Assembly (NCBI RefSeq): GCF_029263575.1
Contig: NZ_JAJUFV010000005.1
Location: forward strand, 1-46,922
DNA: 46,922 nt
Source: Microbacterium sp.
GTDB lineage: Bacteria > Actinomycetota > Actinomycetes > Actinomycetales > Microbacteriaceae
Direction of reading: 5' to 3'
The position numbers and the translations under genes are program-made. Below the pieces are notes generated by a model. That model searched no databases, was not told the DNA's origin, and saw nothing but the letters and a program-made list of their open reading frames with translations. Positions 8,949-17,833 of this stretch are shown in pieces. Position 1 is the stretch's first letter. Every line of letters begins with the position of its first letter.

Positions 8949-9581
8949 TCAGGCGCCGGCGGGGGCGATGATCAGCTCGACGATCTGGGCGAGAGCCTCC
9001 GCCCCGGTTCGATGCAGCTCTTCACCGTCGAGGCCCGCGATGACGCCACGCCCCATGCACCCTTCCCACTGCATGATCAGCATCTGTGCGGCAACGGCCA
9101 CATCCACACGAAGCGCGAACAGCCCAGAGTCGACGATGCCCTGGATGATGCCTTCGATGCTGGCCATAAGGGCCTCTTCCTGCGCGACATAGGCCACACC
9201 GAACTCGACGTCGCGTAGAGCCCGGATGCGGATCTCGCTCATCAGCAGCACGCTGAGACGATCGTCTTCCCCGGATTCCATCACGCGCTGAACGAGGTCG
9301 ATCGGGTCTGCAGCGTCGGTGAGCACGCCGGTCTCGACGAACTCGGCGATACGCGCCCCCACGGTCGCCAGGCGCCGCTCGGCGACGGCGGCAGACAACT
9401 GCAGGAACAGCTCGTCTTTGGAGTCGAAGTTCGAATAGAACGCCCCGCGCGTGAAACCAGCACGTTCGCAGATCGCCTCGACACTAGCGCCCTCCAGGCC
9501 GATCTCGGCGAAGATCTCGGCCGCCGCATCCAGCAGGCGCGCCCGCGTGTTCTCGCGTCGCCTCGTCACAGGAGTCGTCAT
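8949..9581 (-). CDS. TetR-family regulator of the MMPL/YhgE genes
   Basis: 210 residues from the ATG at 9581 (MTTPVTRRRENTRARLLDAA). The N-terminal helix-turn-helix includes GLEGASVEAICERAGFTRGA and the next helix FYSNFDSKDELFLQL, typical of TetR. The rest is an all-helical ligand-binding and dimer domain. The frame stays open far upstream but the extra residues are not TetR-like. It is divergent from the MMPL gene across a 175-nt gap that holds two dyads, so it very probably represses the transporter and itself. The ligand is unknown. Confidence 0.93.
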   Translation of the reverse strand: MTTPVTRRRENTRARLLDAAAEIFAEIGLEGASVEAICERAGFTRGAFYSNFDSKDELFLQLSAAVAERRLATVGARIAEFVETGVLTDAADPIDLVQRVMESGEDDRLSVLLMSEIRIRALRDVEFGVAYVAQEEALMASIEGIIQGIVDSGLFALRVDVAVAAQMLIMQWEGCMGRGVIAGLDGEELHRTGAEALAQIVELIIAPAGA

Positions 9582-9617
9582 AGTGTCCCTATTCTGCCGG
9601 TCCGGTGAGCTCTTCGC

Positions 9618-9645
9618 CCCTTCGACAGGCTCAACGAGCGAAGGG
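9618..9645. repeat. Dispersed palindrome, CCCTTCG...CGAAGGG
   Basis: 7-bp arms around ACAGGCTCAACGAG, 36 nt upstream of the tetR start. It shares CTTCGACAGGCTC with copies after aspS and near bS22. It lies in what would be the 5' leader of tetR if transcription begins at the operator region. Confidence 0.6.
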
Positions 9646-9693
9646 CCGCACTTCACACCCAGCACACAGTTTCGCCTACCGTTTTCCTCGTAG

Positions 9694-9727
9694 GATACAC
9701 GTGCGTATCGGATACATCTCTGTATCC
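9694..9727. promoter_or_regulatory. Tandem operator dyads between tetR and mmpL
   Basis: Two adjacent palindromes share GATAC/GTATC half-sites: 9694-9709 (5-bp arms, 6-nt centre) and 9710-9727 (GGATACA, 4-nt centre, TGTATCC, perfect 7-bp arms). They sit 30 nt before the MMPL start codon and are the obvious TetR binding sites; two dimers could bind side by side. Confidence 0.75.
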
Positions 9728-9756
9728 AAATCCCCAGCCGCACTCGGAGGAAGTCT

Positions 9757-12549
9757 GTGTCCACACTCCTGTCGTCGCTCGGACGCTGGTCATTCGCGCA
9801 CCCGTGGCGCGTGCTCGTCGCCTGGCTGCTCGTGCTGGGCGTCGCCGGCGGCGGAGCGCTCGTGCTGAGCAGCGGCACGGATGACTCGTTCTCGATTCCC
9901 GGCACCGAGTCGCAAGACGGCCTCGAGCAGCTCTCCCGTTCGTTCCCCCAGGTCAGCGGCACGAATGCACAGTTCATCGTGGTCGCCGAGGACGGCTCCC
10001 GGGTCACCGACGACGACTACCGTGAGTCGATCGAGGATTCCGTCGGCGAGATCGAAGACCTCGAGGGTGTGCTCGCTGTCACCTCGCCGTACGACGAGAT
10101 GGTCGAGGGAATGGTCAATGACGGCGCATCCGCCGCCATCGTGCAATTGCAGTTCGACGGGCAGAGCACCGGTGTCTCCGACGAGACCAAGGACGAGCTC
10201 ACCGCCATGGTCGATGATCTGCGCGAAGAGCTGCCGGAGGGCTCACAGCTGAAGCTCGGCGGCGACCTGTTCGCCATCTCCATTCCCGGCGTGACGATCA
10301 CTGAGGCGATCGGGCTCATCATCGCTCTTCTCGTGCTGGTCGTGACGTTCCGCTCGTTCGTGGTCGCAGGTCTTCCGCTGCTGACCGCCGTGCTCGGAGT
10401 CGGCATCTCGATGGCCGGCATCTTCGCAGCCACGGCATTCGCCACGGTTTCCTCGACGACTCCCCTGCTTGCCCTCATGCTCGGCCTCGCCGTCGGCATC
10501 GACTACGCGCTGTTCATCATGGCTCGCCACCAAGATCAGGTGCGCGACGGTGTCGACCCCGAGGAGTCAGCCGCCCGAGCCGTCGGAACGGCCGGTTCGG
10601 CCGTCGTCTTCGCCGGCATCACCGTGCTCATCGCCCTGATCGGCCTCAGCTTCGCCGGCATCCCGTTTCTCACCACGATGGGTATTGCAGCCTCGGTCGC
10701 CGTCGCCATCGCGGTGGCCATCGCCGTGACGCTCACCCCCGCCGTTCTCGGCTTCGTCAAGGGACGCGTCGTCGGCCGTCCCAAGAAGCGCAAGCAGCCG
10801 AAGAAGGGCGCGAGCCCGCGCCGCGGGTTCAGCTCACGCTGGGTCGGCGGTGTGACCAAGCATCCGATTCTCACCTCCATCGCCGTCGTGATCGGGCTCG
10901 GCGTCGTCGCCATTCCGGCCCTCAGCCTCAACCTGGCGCTGCCGAACGCGGGAGTGCTCCCGAAAGACAACGAGGCGCGCCAGAGCTACGACCTGGTCGC
11001 TGAGGAGTTCGGCGCCGGGTTCAACGGCCCCCTCATCCTGACCGGCACGATCGTGACGTCGACCGATCCGCTGGTACTGATGGAAGACCTCGGTGATGCC
11101 GTCGCCGAGATCGACGGGGTCAAAGAGGTCGCCCTGGCCACCCCCAACGAGACAGCCGACACCGGCATCGTGCAGGTTATTCCCGAGACGGCGCCGGATG
11201 ACCCCGCCACCAGCGACCTCGTCCGCGAGCTTCGCTCGCACCACGGGGAATGGCTCGACGAATTCGGCATCGATGTGAAGATCACCGGCTTCACCGCCGT
11301 CGCCATCGATATCTCCGACCAGCTGGGCGGGGCGTTGCTGCCGTTCGGAGTCTTCGTGATCGGCCTGTCACTCATTCTGCTGACGATCGTGTTCCGGTCG
11401 CTCTGGGTGCCGATCACTGCGGCGCTGGGATATCTGCTGTCGATCATCGCCGGGTTCGGCATCGTCGCGGCGGTGTTCGAGTGGGGCTGGCTCGCCGAAG
11501 CTCTGCACGTGGCGAAGGTCGGCCCGATCATCAGCTTCATGCCGATCATCCTCATGGGCGTGCTGTTCGGCCTGGCGATGGACTACCAGGTCTTCCTCGT
11601 CTCGCGCATGCGTGAAGACTACGTGCACGCGCTCCGTGCCCTGCGTCAGTCGAAAGCTCCCGGCATCGAACCGACGCGGCCGGAGCGCCGCAGGCTCGCC
11701 CAAGAGGCGGTTCGCTCCGGCTTCACGGGTTCGGCCAAGGTCGTCACGGCGGCGGGTCTGATCATGTTCGCCGTGTTCGTCGCATTCGTGCCCGAGGGAG
11801 ATTCCTCGCTCAAGCCGATCGCACTGGGCTTGGCCGCTGGTATCGCGATCGACGCGTTCCTCGTGCGCATGACGCTCATCCCCGCGCTCATGGCGATCCT
11901 CGGCGAGCGCGCCTGGGAGATCCCCCGGTGGCTGGAGAAGATCCTGCCCTCGGTCGACATCGAAGGCGAGGCCGTCGAACGCGAGCGTGATCTCGAGGCG
12001 TGGCCAGGAGATGACTCGGTCGTGGCCGCCGACGATCTCGTGCTCACGGCGGATGCCCCGGTTCTCGACGGCGTCTCGCTGCGCGTCGCCGGCGGCTCGG
12101 CGCTGATCGCGACCGGTGACGACTCCCGCGCGCATCGCGTGCTCGCTCTGGCGGTCGCCGGGCGCCTGACGTCGGATGCCGGAAACCTGCGCGTCATCGG
12201 GCATCTGCTTCCCGGGCGAGCCGCGTGGGTGCGTCGCCACGTCGGTTGCGTGCTCGTGACCGACGCCGACGCCGCACTCGGCGATCTGCAAGAGGCTCTG
12301 CGCGGGCACTCCGAGCTCGTCGTGATCGACGGCATCGACCGCTTCACCGGTGGCCAGCGCGATCAGGCGACGGCGATGCTGCAGGATGCCGCATCCTCTC
12401 GCACGCTCGCCGTGTTCGCCACGGCCTCCGATCCCCACCTGGCGCAGGCGATCCTGGCCGAGGCAGCGTGGCCCGACGCCGAAATCCTCGATCTCGCCGC
12501 TGACACAGCGCGCGCCACGCACTCCGACACGACTGAGGTGAACGCATGA
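9757..12549 (+). CDS. MMPL/RND transporter fused to a degenerate ABC-ATPase-like domain
   Basis: Large inner-membrane transporter of 930 residues, starting at a GTG with GGAGGA 5 nt upstream. Residues ~1-730 form the usual two MMPL halves: one membrane helix, an extracytoplasmic loop (~45-165), five helices, a loop, then the mirror set. Asp-Tyr pairs at D249-Y250 (VGIDYALF) and D609-Y610 (AMDYQVF) match the proton-relay positions of MmpL proteins. The C-terminal ~195 residues are soluble and resemble an ABC ATPase: strands around VLDGVSLRVAGGSALIATG, an AGRLTSDAGNLRVIGHLLP segment and ELVVIDGID like Walker B. The Walker A position reads GDDSRAHR (787-794) without the Lys, there is no LSGGQ, and no Glu follows D858. 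It could regulate or dock a partner. The substrate is unknown; lipids or antibiotics are possible. Confidence 0.93.
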   Translation: MSTLLSSLGRWSFAHPWRVLVAWLLVLGVAGGGALVLSSGTDDSFSIPGTESQDGLEQLSRSFPQVSGTNAQFIVVAEDGSRVTDDDYRESIEDSVGEIEDLEGVLAVTSPYDEMVEGMVNDGASAAIVQLQFDGQSTGVSDETKDELTAMVDDLREELPEGSQLKLGGDLFAISIPGVTITEAIGLIIALLVLVVTFRSFVVAGLPLLTAVLGVGISMAGIFAATAFATVSSTTPLLALMLGLAVGIDYALFIMARHQDQVRDGVDPEESAARAVGTAGSAVVFAGITVLIALIGLSFAGIPFLTTMGIAASVAVAIAVAIAVTLTPAVLGFVKGRVVGRPKKRKQPKKGASPRRGFSSRWVGGVTKHPILTSIAVVIGLGVVAIPALSLNLALPNAGVLPKDNEARQSYDLVAEEFGAGFNGPLILTGTIVTSTDPLVLMEDLGDAVAEIDGVKEVALATPNETADTGIVQVIPETAPDDPATSDLVRELRSHHGEWLDEFGIDVKITGFTAVAIDISDQLGGALLPFGVFVIGLSLILLTIVFRSLWVPITAALGYLLSIIAGFGIVAAVFEWGWLAEALHVAKVGPIISFMPIILMGVLFGLAMDYQVFLVSRMREDYVHALRALRQSKAPGIEPTRPERRRLAQEAVRSGFTGSAKVVTAAGLIMFAVFVAFVPEGDSSLKPIALGLAAGIAIDAFLVRMTLIPALMAILGERAWEIPRWLEKILPSVDIEGEAVERERDLEAWPGDDSVVAADDLVLTADAPVLDGVSLRVAGGSALIATGDDSRAHRVLALAVAGRLTSDAGNLRVIGHLLPGRAAWVRRHVGCVLVTDADAALGDLQEALRGHSELVVIDGIDRFTGGQRDQATAMLQDAASSRTLAVFATASDPHLAQAILAEAAWPDAEILDLAADTARATHSDTTEVNA

Positions 12550-14582
12550 CCCTCTCCATCGAACGGGCTCGCTCTCGGCGGCCCATCACCTGGCTGACGC
12601 TCCTCGGCGTCCTGCTGCTTCCGGCCCTGGTCGGCGGCGTGCTCGTCGCAGCCCTGCAGAACCCGACCGAGCGGCTGGACTCGATGACCGCGGCCATCGT
12701 GAACCTTGATGAACCCGTCACGATCGACGACCAGTACACGCCGCTGGGCCGCCAGCTCGCCTCGGGTCTCGTGGAGGGCTCGGACGAGCTCGACTCCAAC
12801 CTCACGTGGGTGATCTCGAATGAGGACGACGCCGCCGACGGCCTCGCCGAAGGTCGGTACCAGGCGGTCATCACGATTCCCGAGGAATTCTCGGCTGCGG
12901 CGACCTCGTCGGGCCAGGCGATCTCGGACGGCGGCGGAACACCCGAGAAGGCGACGATCGAAGTCACCACCCCCGACGACGGCCTCATCGCCGACGACCT
13001 CATCACCGGTCAGATCGCGACCGTGGCGACCTCGACCATGGGCACGATGCTGTCTGAGGCGACCACCGAGAACATCCTGGTCGGCTTCACCACGATCGGC
13101 GATCAGATCGGCGAAGCAGCAACGGGAGCGCACGAGCTCGCTGACGGTGCGCGCACCGCTGCCGACGGCGCCGCTGAGCTGCCCGACGGCGCGGCACAGC
13201 TGGCCGACGGCGCCACGCAGCTCGGATCCGGCGCGGGCGAGCTCGCCACCGGACTCGGTACGATCGCAACCAACACACGCGATGTCGCCACGGGTGCGAG
13301 CGATCTCGGCACGGGGCTCACCGACGGCGCGGCTACGCTCGAAGCCCCGGACAGTGATCTGAATCAGCTCGCCGGCGCCGCGTCGACAGGTGCAGGCTAC
13401 GCGAAGACGGCAGCCGACCAGACAGCCGCGCTGGCGCAGAACCTCGGCGCGAATGCGCAGTCCCTCGGCGGCAATGCCGCCACACTCGGTGACCTCGCAG
13501 CCGAATGCTACGAAACCGGCGCGGGCGCGGAATTCTGCGCTCGCCTTGCGTCAACCGCACAGGCCGTCGGAACGGATGCAGCCGCAATCGGTGGCAACGC
13601 CGAAGCCGCCGGAGTAGCGGCAGTCTCCGCCGGAACGGCCAACGGCTACGCCGCCAACATCTCGACGGGCGTGGGCGCCCTGCCGAGTGCTCTGGCGTCC
13701 CAACTGCGCGAGGCAGGAAACGGCGCGCAGGCCCTCGCCGCCGGGCTCACCCAGCTCGCTGACGGCGTCGACCAGTCGGCATCCGGGGCCTCAGAGCTCG
13801 GCAACGGGGCGATCTCGCTGAGCACCGGCGCCACCTCACTCGCCGACGGTGCAACCGAGCTCGCGGACGGCATGGACGAGCTGGCCACCGGAACGAACGA
13901 CCTCGCCGACGGTCTCACGACAGCGACCGAGTCGCTGCCGTCGTTCGACGACCAGGAGTCGAGTTCCATCGCCTCGGTCGTCGCCGATCCGGTGACGAGC
14001 GGCACCGCGGCGAACACGATCTTCGGCCCGACCGCGATTCCGCTGCTCGCCGCCGTTGTGCTGTGGTTCGGCGGACTCGCCTCATTCCTCGTCATGCGCT
14101 CCCACCCCGAGCGCACGCTGACCTCGCGTCGTTCATCTGCCGCCCTGGCGCTGCGCGCTTTCGTCCCCGCCGCGGCCATCGGTGCCGCGCAGGGCGTGCT
14201 GGTGGCGCTGATCGTGCAGTTCGTGGCCTCGTACGACGCCGCGACGTGGTGGGCCTTCGCCGGTACCGCCGTCGTCGCCGGAGTCGCCTTCGCCGCCGTG
14301 AATCAGGCGCTCGTCGCACTGCTCGGCGGCATCGGCCGCTGGGTCAGCGCCCTCATCGGCGTCGTCGCGGTCGCCACCGGGCTCATCTCGACGGTGCCCG
14401 GATGGCTCGCGTCGATCGGTGCGGCGCTGCCAACCGCCCCGGCGTTCACCGGGCTCATCGCCGCGAGCGGCGGCGCGATCGCCGGACTGATCGTGTGGGC
14501 GGTGCTGTCGTTGGTCGCGACCACACTCGTGGTGACGCTGAGGCGTAGCACGTCAGCCAAGGCGGTGCTGGCTGCCACGTAG
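12546..14582 (+). CDS. YhgE/Pip-type membrane protein with heptad-like repeats
   Basis: 678 residues, overlapping the MMPL stop by 4 bp (ATGA). One membrane helix near residues 17-38, then a long extracytoplasmic region, then about six membrane helices from ~495 to the end, the layout of YhgE/Pip and of ABC-2-like exporters. The extracytoplasmic part is full of short repeats of the form ADGAxxLxxGA or xTGxxxLAxG, which would give a long helical stalk. An insert around residues 280-375 is rich in Ala/Gly and has two cysteines (C321, C331) that may form a disulphide. It is probably the partner of the MMPL protein, since TetR-MMPL-YhgE trios are common in actinobacteria. The transported molecule is unknown. 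Confidence 0.9.
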   Translation: MTLSIERARSRRPITWLTLLGVLLLPALVGGVLVAALQNPTERLDSMTAAIVNLDEPVTIDDQYTPLGRQLASGLVEGSDELDSNLTWVISNEDDAADGLAEGRYQAVITIPEEFSAAATSSGQAISDGGGTPEKATIEVTTPDDGLIADDLITGQIATVATSTMGTMLSEATTENILVGFTTIGDQIGEAATGAHELADGARTAADGAAELPDGAAQLADGATQLGSGAGELATGLGTIATNTRDVATGASDLGTGLTDGAATLEAPDSDLNQLAGAASTGAGYAKTAADQTAALAQNLGANAQSLGGNAATLGDLAAECYETGAGAEFCARLASTAQAVGTDAAAIGGNAEAAGVAAVSAGTANGYAANISTGVGALPSALASQLREAGNGAQALAAGLTQLADGVDQSASGASELGNGAISLSTGATSLADGATELADGMDELATGTNDLADGLTTATESLPSFDDQESSSIASVVADPVTSGTAANTIFGPTAIPLLAAVVLWFGGLASFLVMRSHPERTLTSRRSSAALALRAFVPAAAIGAAQGVLVALIVQFVASYDAATWWAFAGTAVVAGVAFAAVNQALVALLGGIGRWVSALIGVVAVATGLISTVPGWLASIGAALPTAPAFTGLIAASGGAIAGLIVWAVLSLVATTLVVTLRRSTSAKAVLAAT

Positions 14583-14599
14583 CATCCGCTCGCGCGCCG

Positions 14600-14815
14600 G
14601 TGTCGCGTCCGGCGTCCGCCTCTGCCTTCCACCTCTCTGTCGTCTACGGCAAAACTCTGGCACCCGATGACTGGGCTGCTCTCGCGCGCACCGTACACCG
14701 CGACCTGGCCGAACCGCCTGTTTGCCGCATCACCGAGGCCGAACTCGTCTGGTACTCGGGCAGTGTCGAGCACGCCGAGACCGTCGCCCTCAGGGGAGCA
14801 CGCGCAATCCGGAGG
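14600..14815 (+). pseudogene. Possible gene remnant downstream of the YhgE-type gene
   Basis: A frame from a GTG at 14600 reads about 70 residues with protein-like composition (HLSVVYGKTLAPDDWAALAR, then an AEPPVCRITEAELVWYSG stretch) and many C/G third positions before it runs into the 3' end of the oppositely oriented ribokinase gene. No family was recognised and no ribosome binding site is evident. It may be the stump of a gene cut off when the nucleoside block arrived, or chance. Confidence 0.25.
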
Positions 14816-14842
14816 TGTGCCCGTCCACCGGCGCCCGCCGAT

Positions 14843-15811
14843 TCAGCTCAGGTCGCTGTCTGCGTGTGCGACCAGCGCATCGACGCTCGCCCGCTGCGGC
14901 AGACTGGGCGAGGCTCCCCGTTTCGTGACGGCCAACGCGCCCGCAGCCATGCCACGCGTGATCGCGTCCGAAAGCTCGAAGCCTTCCGCCAGTCCCGCAG
15001 CCAGGTACCCGGCAAAGGCGTCGCCGGCCGCCGTGGTATCGACGCTCTGCACAGCGAACGGCTCAAACTGTGTGGCTCCTTGCGCGTTGACCAGCACAGC
15101 ACCGGTAGAGGCCATTGTGATGAGAGCGTTGTTCGTCCCACGTGCACAGAACCACTGCCCGGCCCGGATAGCACTGTCGAGGTCGGTGACCGGAATCCCC
15201 GTCAACAGCGAAGCTTCTGTCTCGTTCGGCGTCACGATATCGATCGATCGCCAAATCTGCGGATCGAGTTCGACCACCGGTGCTGGGTCGAGCACCACAG
15301 TCATCCCGGCTGCCTTGCCAGCCGAAACCGCGCTGTATGCGGTTTCCGACGGAACCTCCAGCTGTGTGAGCAGAACGGATACCTGTGACGACAGCACCGA
15401 GAACGCTTCATCAACGTGCTGGGCGTCGAGTCGACTGTTGGCGAGCGGCACCATCACGATGTCGTTCTCGCCAGATGCATCAACACGGATATGCGCCACC
15501 CCTGTGGCTCCCTCGAATTCACGAACGTGAGAGATATCAACGCCGTACCCATCCAACGCAGACACGACGAGGTCCCGGAACGGATCAGTGCCGACGCATC
15601 CGATCAAGTACGTGCGCGCGCCCGCGAGAGATGAAGCCACGGCCTGATTGGCGCCTTTTCCGCCGAGCACCAGCGTGAGGTCGTCACCGAGAACGGTCTC
15701 TCCACGCGCCGGCAGTCGCTGTGAGAACGTCGTGACGTCGGCGGTGATGCTTCCCACCACGACCACGCCAGCACCGCTGTGATCTGTGAGGTCGTCACTG
15801 TGCGTCGTCAT
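14843..15811 (-). CDS. rbsK: Ribokinase-like PfkB sugar kinase
   Basis: Phosphorylates ribose (or deoxyribose) with ATP. 322 residues. PfkB marks: VVVGSITADVT near the start, LGGKGANQAVASSLAG (sugar-binding) and DTTAAGDAFAGYLAAG (catalytic Asp and anion hole); the AAGDAF form is the one found in ribokinases. VTPNETEASLLTG is the typical mid-domain motif. It is the last gene of the operon and overlaps the preceding gene by 17 nt. It would capture the sugar released by the nucleoside hydrolase encoded first in the operon. Ribose versus 2-deoxyribose preference cannot be told from sequence. Confidence 0.88.
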   Translation of the reverse strand: MTTHSDDLTDHSGAGVVVVGSITADVTTFSQRLPARGETVLGDDLTLVLGGKGANQAVASSLAGARTYLIGCVGTDPFRDLVVSALDGYGVDISHVREFEGATGVAHIRVDASGENDIVMVPLANSRLDAQHVDEAFSVLSSQVSVLLTQLEVPSETAYSAVSAGKAAGMTVVLDPAPVVELDPQIWRSIDIVTPNETEASLLTGIPVTDLDSAIRAGQWFCARGTNNALITMASTGAVLVNAQGATQFEPFAVQSVDTTAAGDAFAGYLAAGLAEGFELSDAITRGMAAGALAVTKRGASPSLPQRASVDALVAHADSDLS

Positions 15812-16385
15812 GGTGCTCCCTATTGTGAAGCTGATCGCGCGCGATAGTTAGGACTCGTCGAAACGCGCTGAGGTCTGTCCACATCGTCTCGGGCGTGGTC
15901 TGCGCACGCTGCAATGACCAGCCCCGGTGAGAGATTCCTCCGTCGATCATCAGATTGTCGGCCATGCCGTGCTGTTCGATCATCTCACCGTCGGGTGACA
16001 CCAACCGGCCCGATTCGATAGTGGCCGAACCAAAATAGTCGGTCGCCCGGACGCTGTAATCACGCGGGTCGTTGGTGAAGCCGTAGGCAGGCTTTCCCTG
16101 CGCGATCATGTAGCCGAGCTCGAACACCGTCCCGACATCAGCACTGATACCGCGGAAGGGGGTGAGGTTGGCGATGCAAAGATCGGCATCGTCCATCAGC
16201 TCTTCGTTGAGCCGGCTAATCTCCTCGCCGAACGCCCGTGGATCTTTCTCATCGCGTTCCATGAAATCAGCGTGCCGACGCGTCGGCGCGAAACCGAACT
16301 CAGCGAGCGCTTCCCTCTTACGATCAATCAGCTCACGGCCGCCGGGAAGAAAGACTTCCGGCCCAGCCAGATAAACTTTGAGCAT
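15795..16385 (-). CDS. Nucleoside 2-deoxyribosyltransferase-like protein
   Basis: 196 residues from the ATG at 16385 (MLKVYLAGPEVFLPGG), preferred over an ATG five codons upstream because GGAGACGG lies at ribosome-binding distance. The family marks are the opening VYLAGP, the acidic DADLCIANLTPFRG and DVGTVFELGYMIAQGKP, in which E89 is the expected nucleophile. These enzymes swap bases on deoxynucleosides or, in Rcl-like members, hydrolyse the N-glycosidic bond. The C-terminal ~85 residues, with a strongly charged end, extend past the minimal Rossmann-like fold. It lies between the amidohydrolase and ribokinase genes in a nucleoside-related operon. The actual substrate is not known. Confidence 0.85.
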   Translation of the reverse strand: MLKVYLAGPEVFLPGGRELIDRKREALAEFGFAPTRRHADFMERDEKDPRAFGEEISRLNEELMDDADLCIANLTPFRGISADVGTVFELGYMIAQGKPAYGFTNDPRDYSVRATDYFGSATIESGRLVSPDGEMIEQHGMADNLMIDGGISHRGWSLQRAQTTPETMWTDLSAFRRVLTIARDQLHNREHHDDAQ

Positions 16386-16419
16386 TGGTTCCGTCTCCAT
16401 CTCGATGAGATTCTTCAGA

Positions 16420-17793
16420 TCAGGCGATCACCGCGGTGAGTTCCTTCTGACGCTCGGCGGCTCGGCGCGCGATCGTCTCGACGTCGGCGGTGAGAACCTC
16501 GCGGTCAGAGACCACCACTTCGCCGTCCACGATGACAGTGTGCACATCACTGCCATTGGCGCAGTCATACAGGAACGCCTCTGCCGTGCTGTAGCCCGCG
16601 GCATCCGCGCTGTCGGTCGCGACCAGCACGATGTCAGCGCGCTTGCCCACCTCAAGGCTGCCGATCTGCTTCTCCAGGCCCATCGCCCTGGCACCGCCGT
16701 TGACCGCCATCTGCAGCGGCTCGGCCGCCCGGACATCGTTGCGGTTATGCACGGGAGTTCCGTGCACGAGCTGCTGACCGATGCGAGTCAACATCGCAAC
16801 GCGGAACATGTCCAACGTGCCGAAAGAGCCCACGCCATCGGTTCCCAAGCCGATGGAGACTCCTCGGCGCCACATCTCAAGCGCGGGCGGATGCCCGATC
16901 GCGTAGTTTCCCTTGGCGCAGTGGCACGCACTCGTTCCGCGAGAGGCGAACTGCCCGATGTCGGCGTCGTTCAAGAACACCGAGTGCGCACAGTGCAGCG
17001 TCTCATCGAACACGCCAAGGTCGATGAGGTAGTCGACGGGTCGGAGTCCGAACTGCTCCAGAGAATGATCGATCTCATACGTGCCCTCCACCAAGTGCGT
17101 GTGAACCTTCACGTTGCGCTTGCGGGCCTCACGATGAATGTCGACGACCAGCCCCGGAGAACAGGTGATGATCTGCCGCAGGGACATCCCGCCGGTGACT
17201 CGCGGCGACGCCCCCGGGCCGGAGGCGAGGCTCTCGACGACGCGGACGTTCGCCTCCACCGCTTCATCCCGGGTCATCAGCATCGAATCCGGAATCCGCG
17301 AGCCACCGTCCATCGTCGAAAGCGAGACAGAGCCGCGGATGCCGGTCGACAGCGCCGCCGCCGCCATGCGCTCGGGATGAGGTCCACCGGCCTCGAAGAA
17401 GGTCGTGGTGCCGCTACGGAGCATCGAGGTGTAGGCCAGCTCTCCCGAGAGCTCGACGTCTTCCGCGCGGAGCGCGGCCTCGAACGGCACATAATACTCG
17501 CGCCATGTCGGCACCCGCAGATTGCCCACCTGAGCCAGTGAGGTTATGAGCCCACGCATCATGGTCTGGGCCGAGTGCATGTGCGCATCGATCAGGCCCG
17601 GAATGGCGATCTTCCCGCCGGCGAACACCCGGTTGTCGGTCGTCCACTCGCGGGTGATGTCGGATGTATCGCCGATGGCGACGATCTCGCCCCCGTTGAT
17701 GACGATGGCGCCGTCGGCGATGATGCGGCCTGCGCCGTCGAAGGTGACGACGTACGCGTTCTGGATGATGGTCTCTGCTGTCTGAGGTGTCAT
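16420..17793 (-). CDS. Amidohydrolase, probable heterocycle/nucleobase deaminase
   Basis: 457 residues from the ATG at 17793, with AGGGA just upstream. Metal-dependent hydrolase of the TRZ/ATZ/guanine deaminase superfamily. Ligand motifs: H71 and H73 in DAHMHSAQ, a His in HTHLVEG, a His in HCAHSVFL, and the Asp of LGTDGVGSFGT. The C-terminus has GSLEVGKRADIVLV and VHTVIVDGEVVV, usual for the composite beta-sandwich. The superfamily deaminates guanine, 8-oxoguanine, cytosine, adenosine derivatives or triazines; the operon favours a purine- or pyrimidine-like base. Exact substrate unknown. Confidence 0.85.
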   Translation of the reverse strand: MTPQTAETIIQNAYVVTFDGAGRIIADGAIVINGGEIVAIGDTSDITREWTTDNRVFAGGKIAIPGLIDAHMHSAQTMMRGLITSLAQVGNLRVPTWREYYVPFEAALRAEDVELSGELAYTSMLRSGTTTFFEAGGPHPERMAAAALSTGIRGSVSLSTMDGGSRIPDSMLMTRDEAVEANVRVVESLASGPGASPRVTGGMSLRQIITCSPGLVVDIHREARKRNVKVHTHLVEGTYEIDHSLEQFGLRPVDYLIDLGVFDETLHCAHSVFLNDADIGQFASRGTSACHCAKGNYAIGHPPALEMWRRGVSIGLGTDGVGSFGTLDMFRVAMLTRIGQQLVHGTPVHNRNDVRAAEPLQMAVNGGARAMGLEKQIGSLEVGKRADIVLVATDSADAAGYSTAEAFLYDCANGSDVHTVIVDGEVVVSDREVLTADVETIARRAAERQKELTAVIA

Positions 17794-17833
17794 GAGCGTC
17801 CCTTGTGCTTGTGTCATCGAAGAAGAAATCTGC

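Noticed and set aside
11368..12522. A 384-codon minus-strand frame opposite the MMPL gene
   Set aside because: It is very rich in Arg, Asp, Glu and His from reading GC-rich codons in reverse, and the plus-strand gene fully explains the region.
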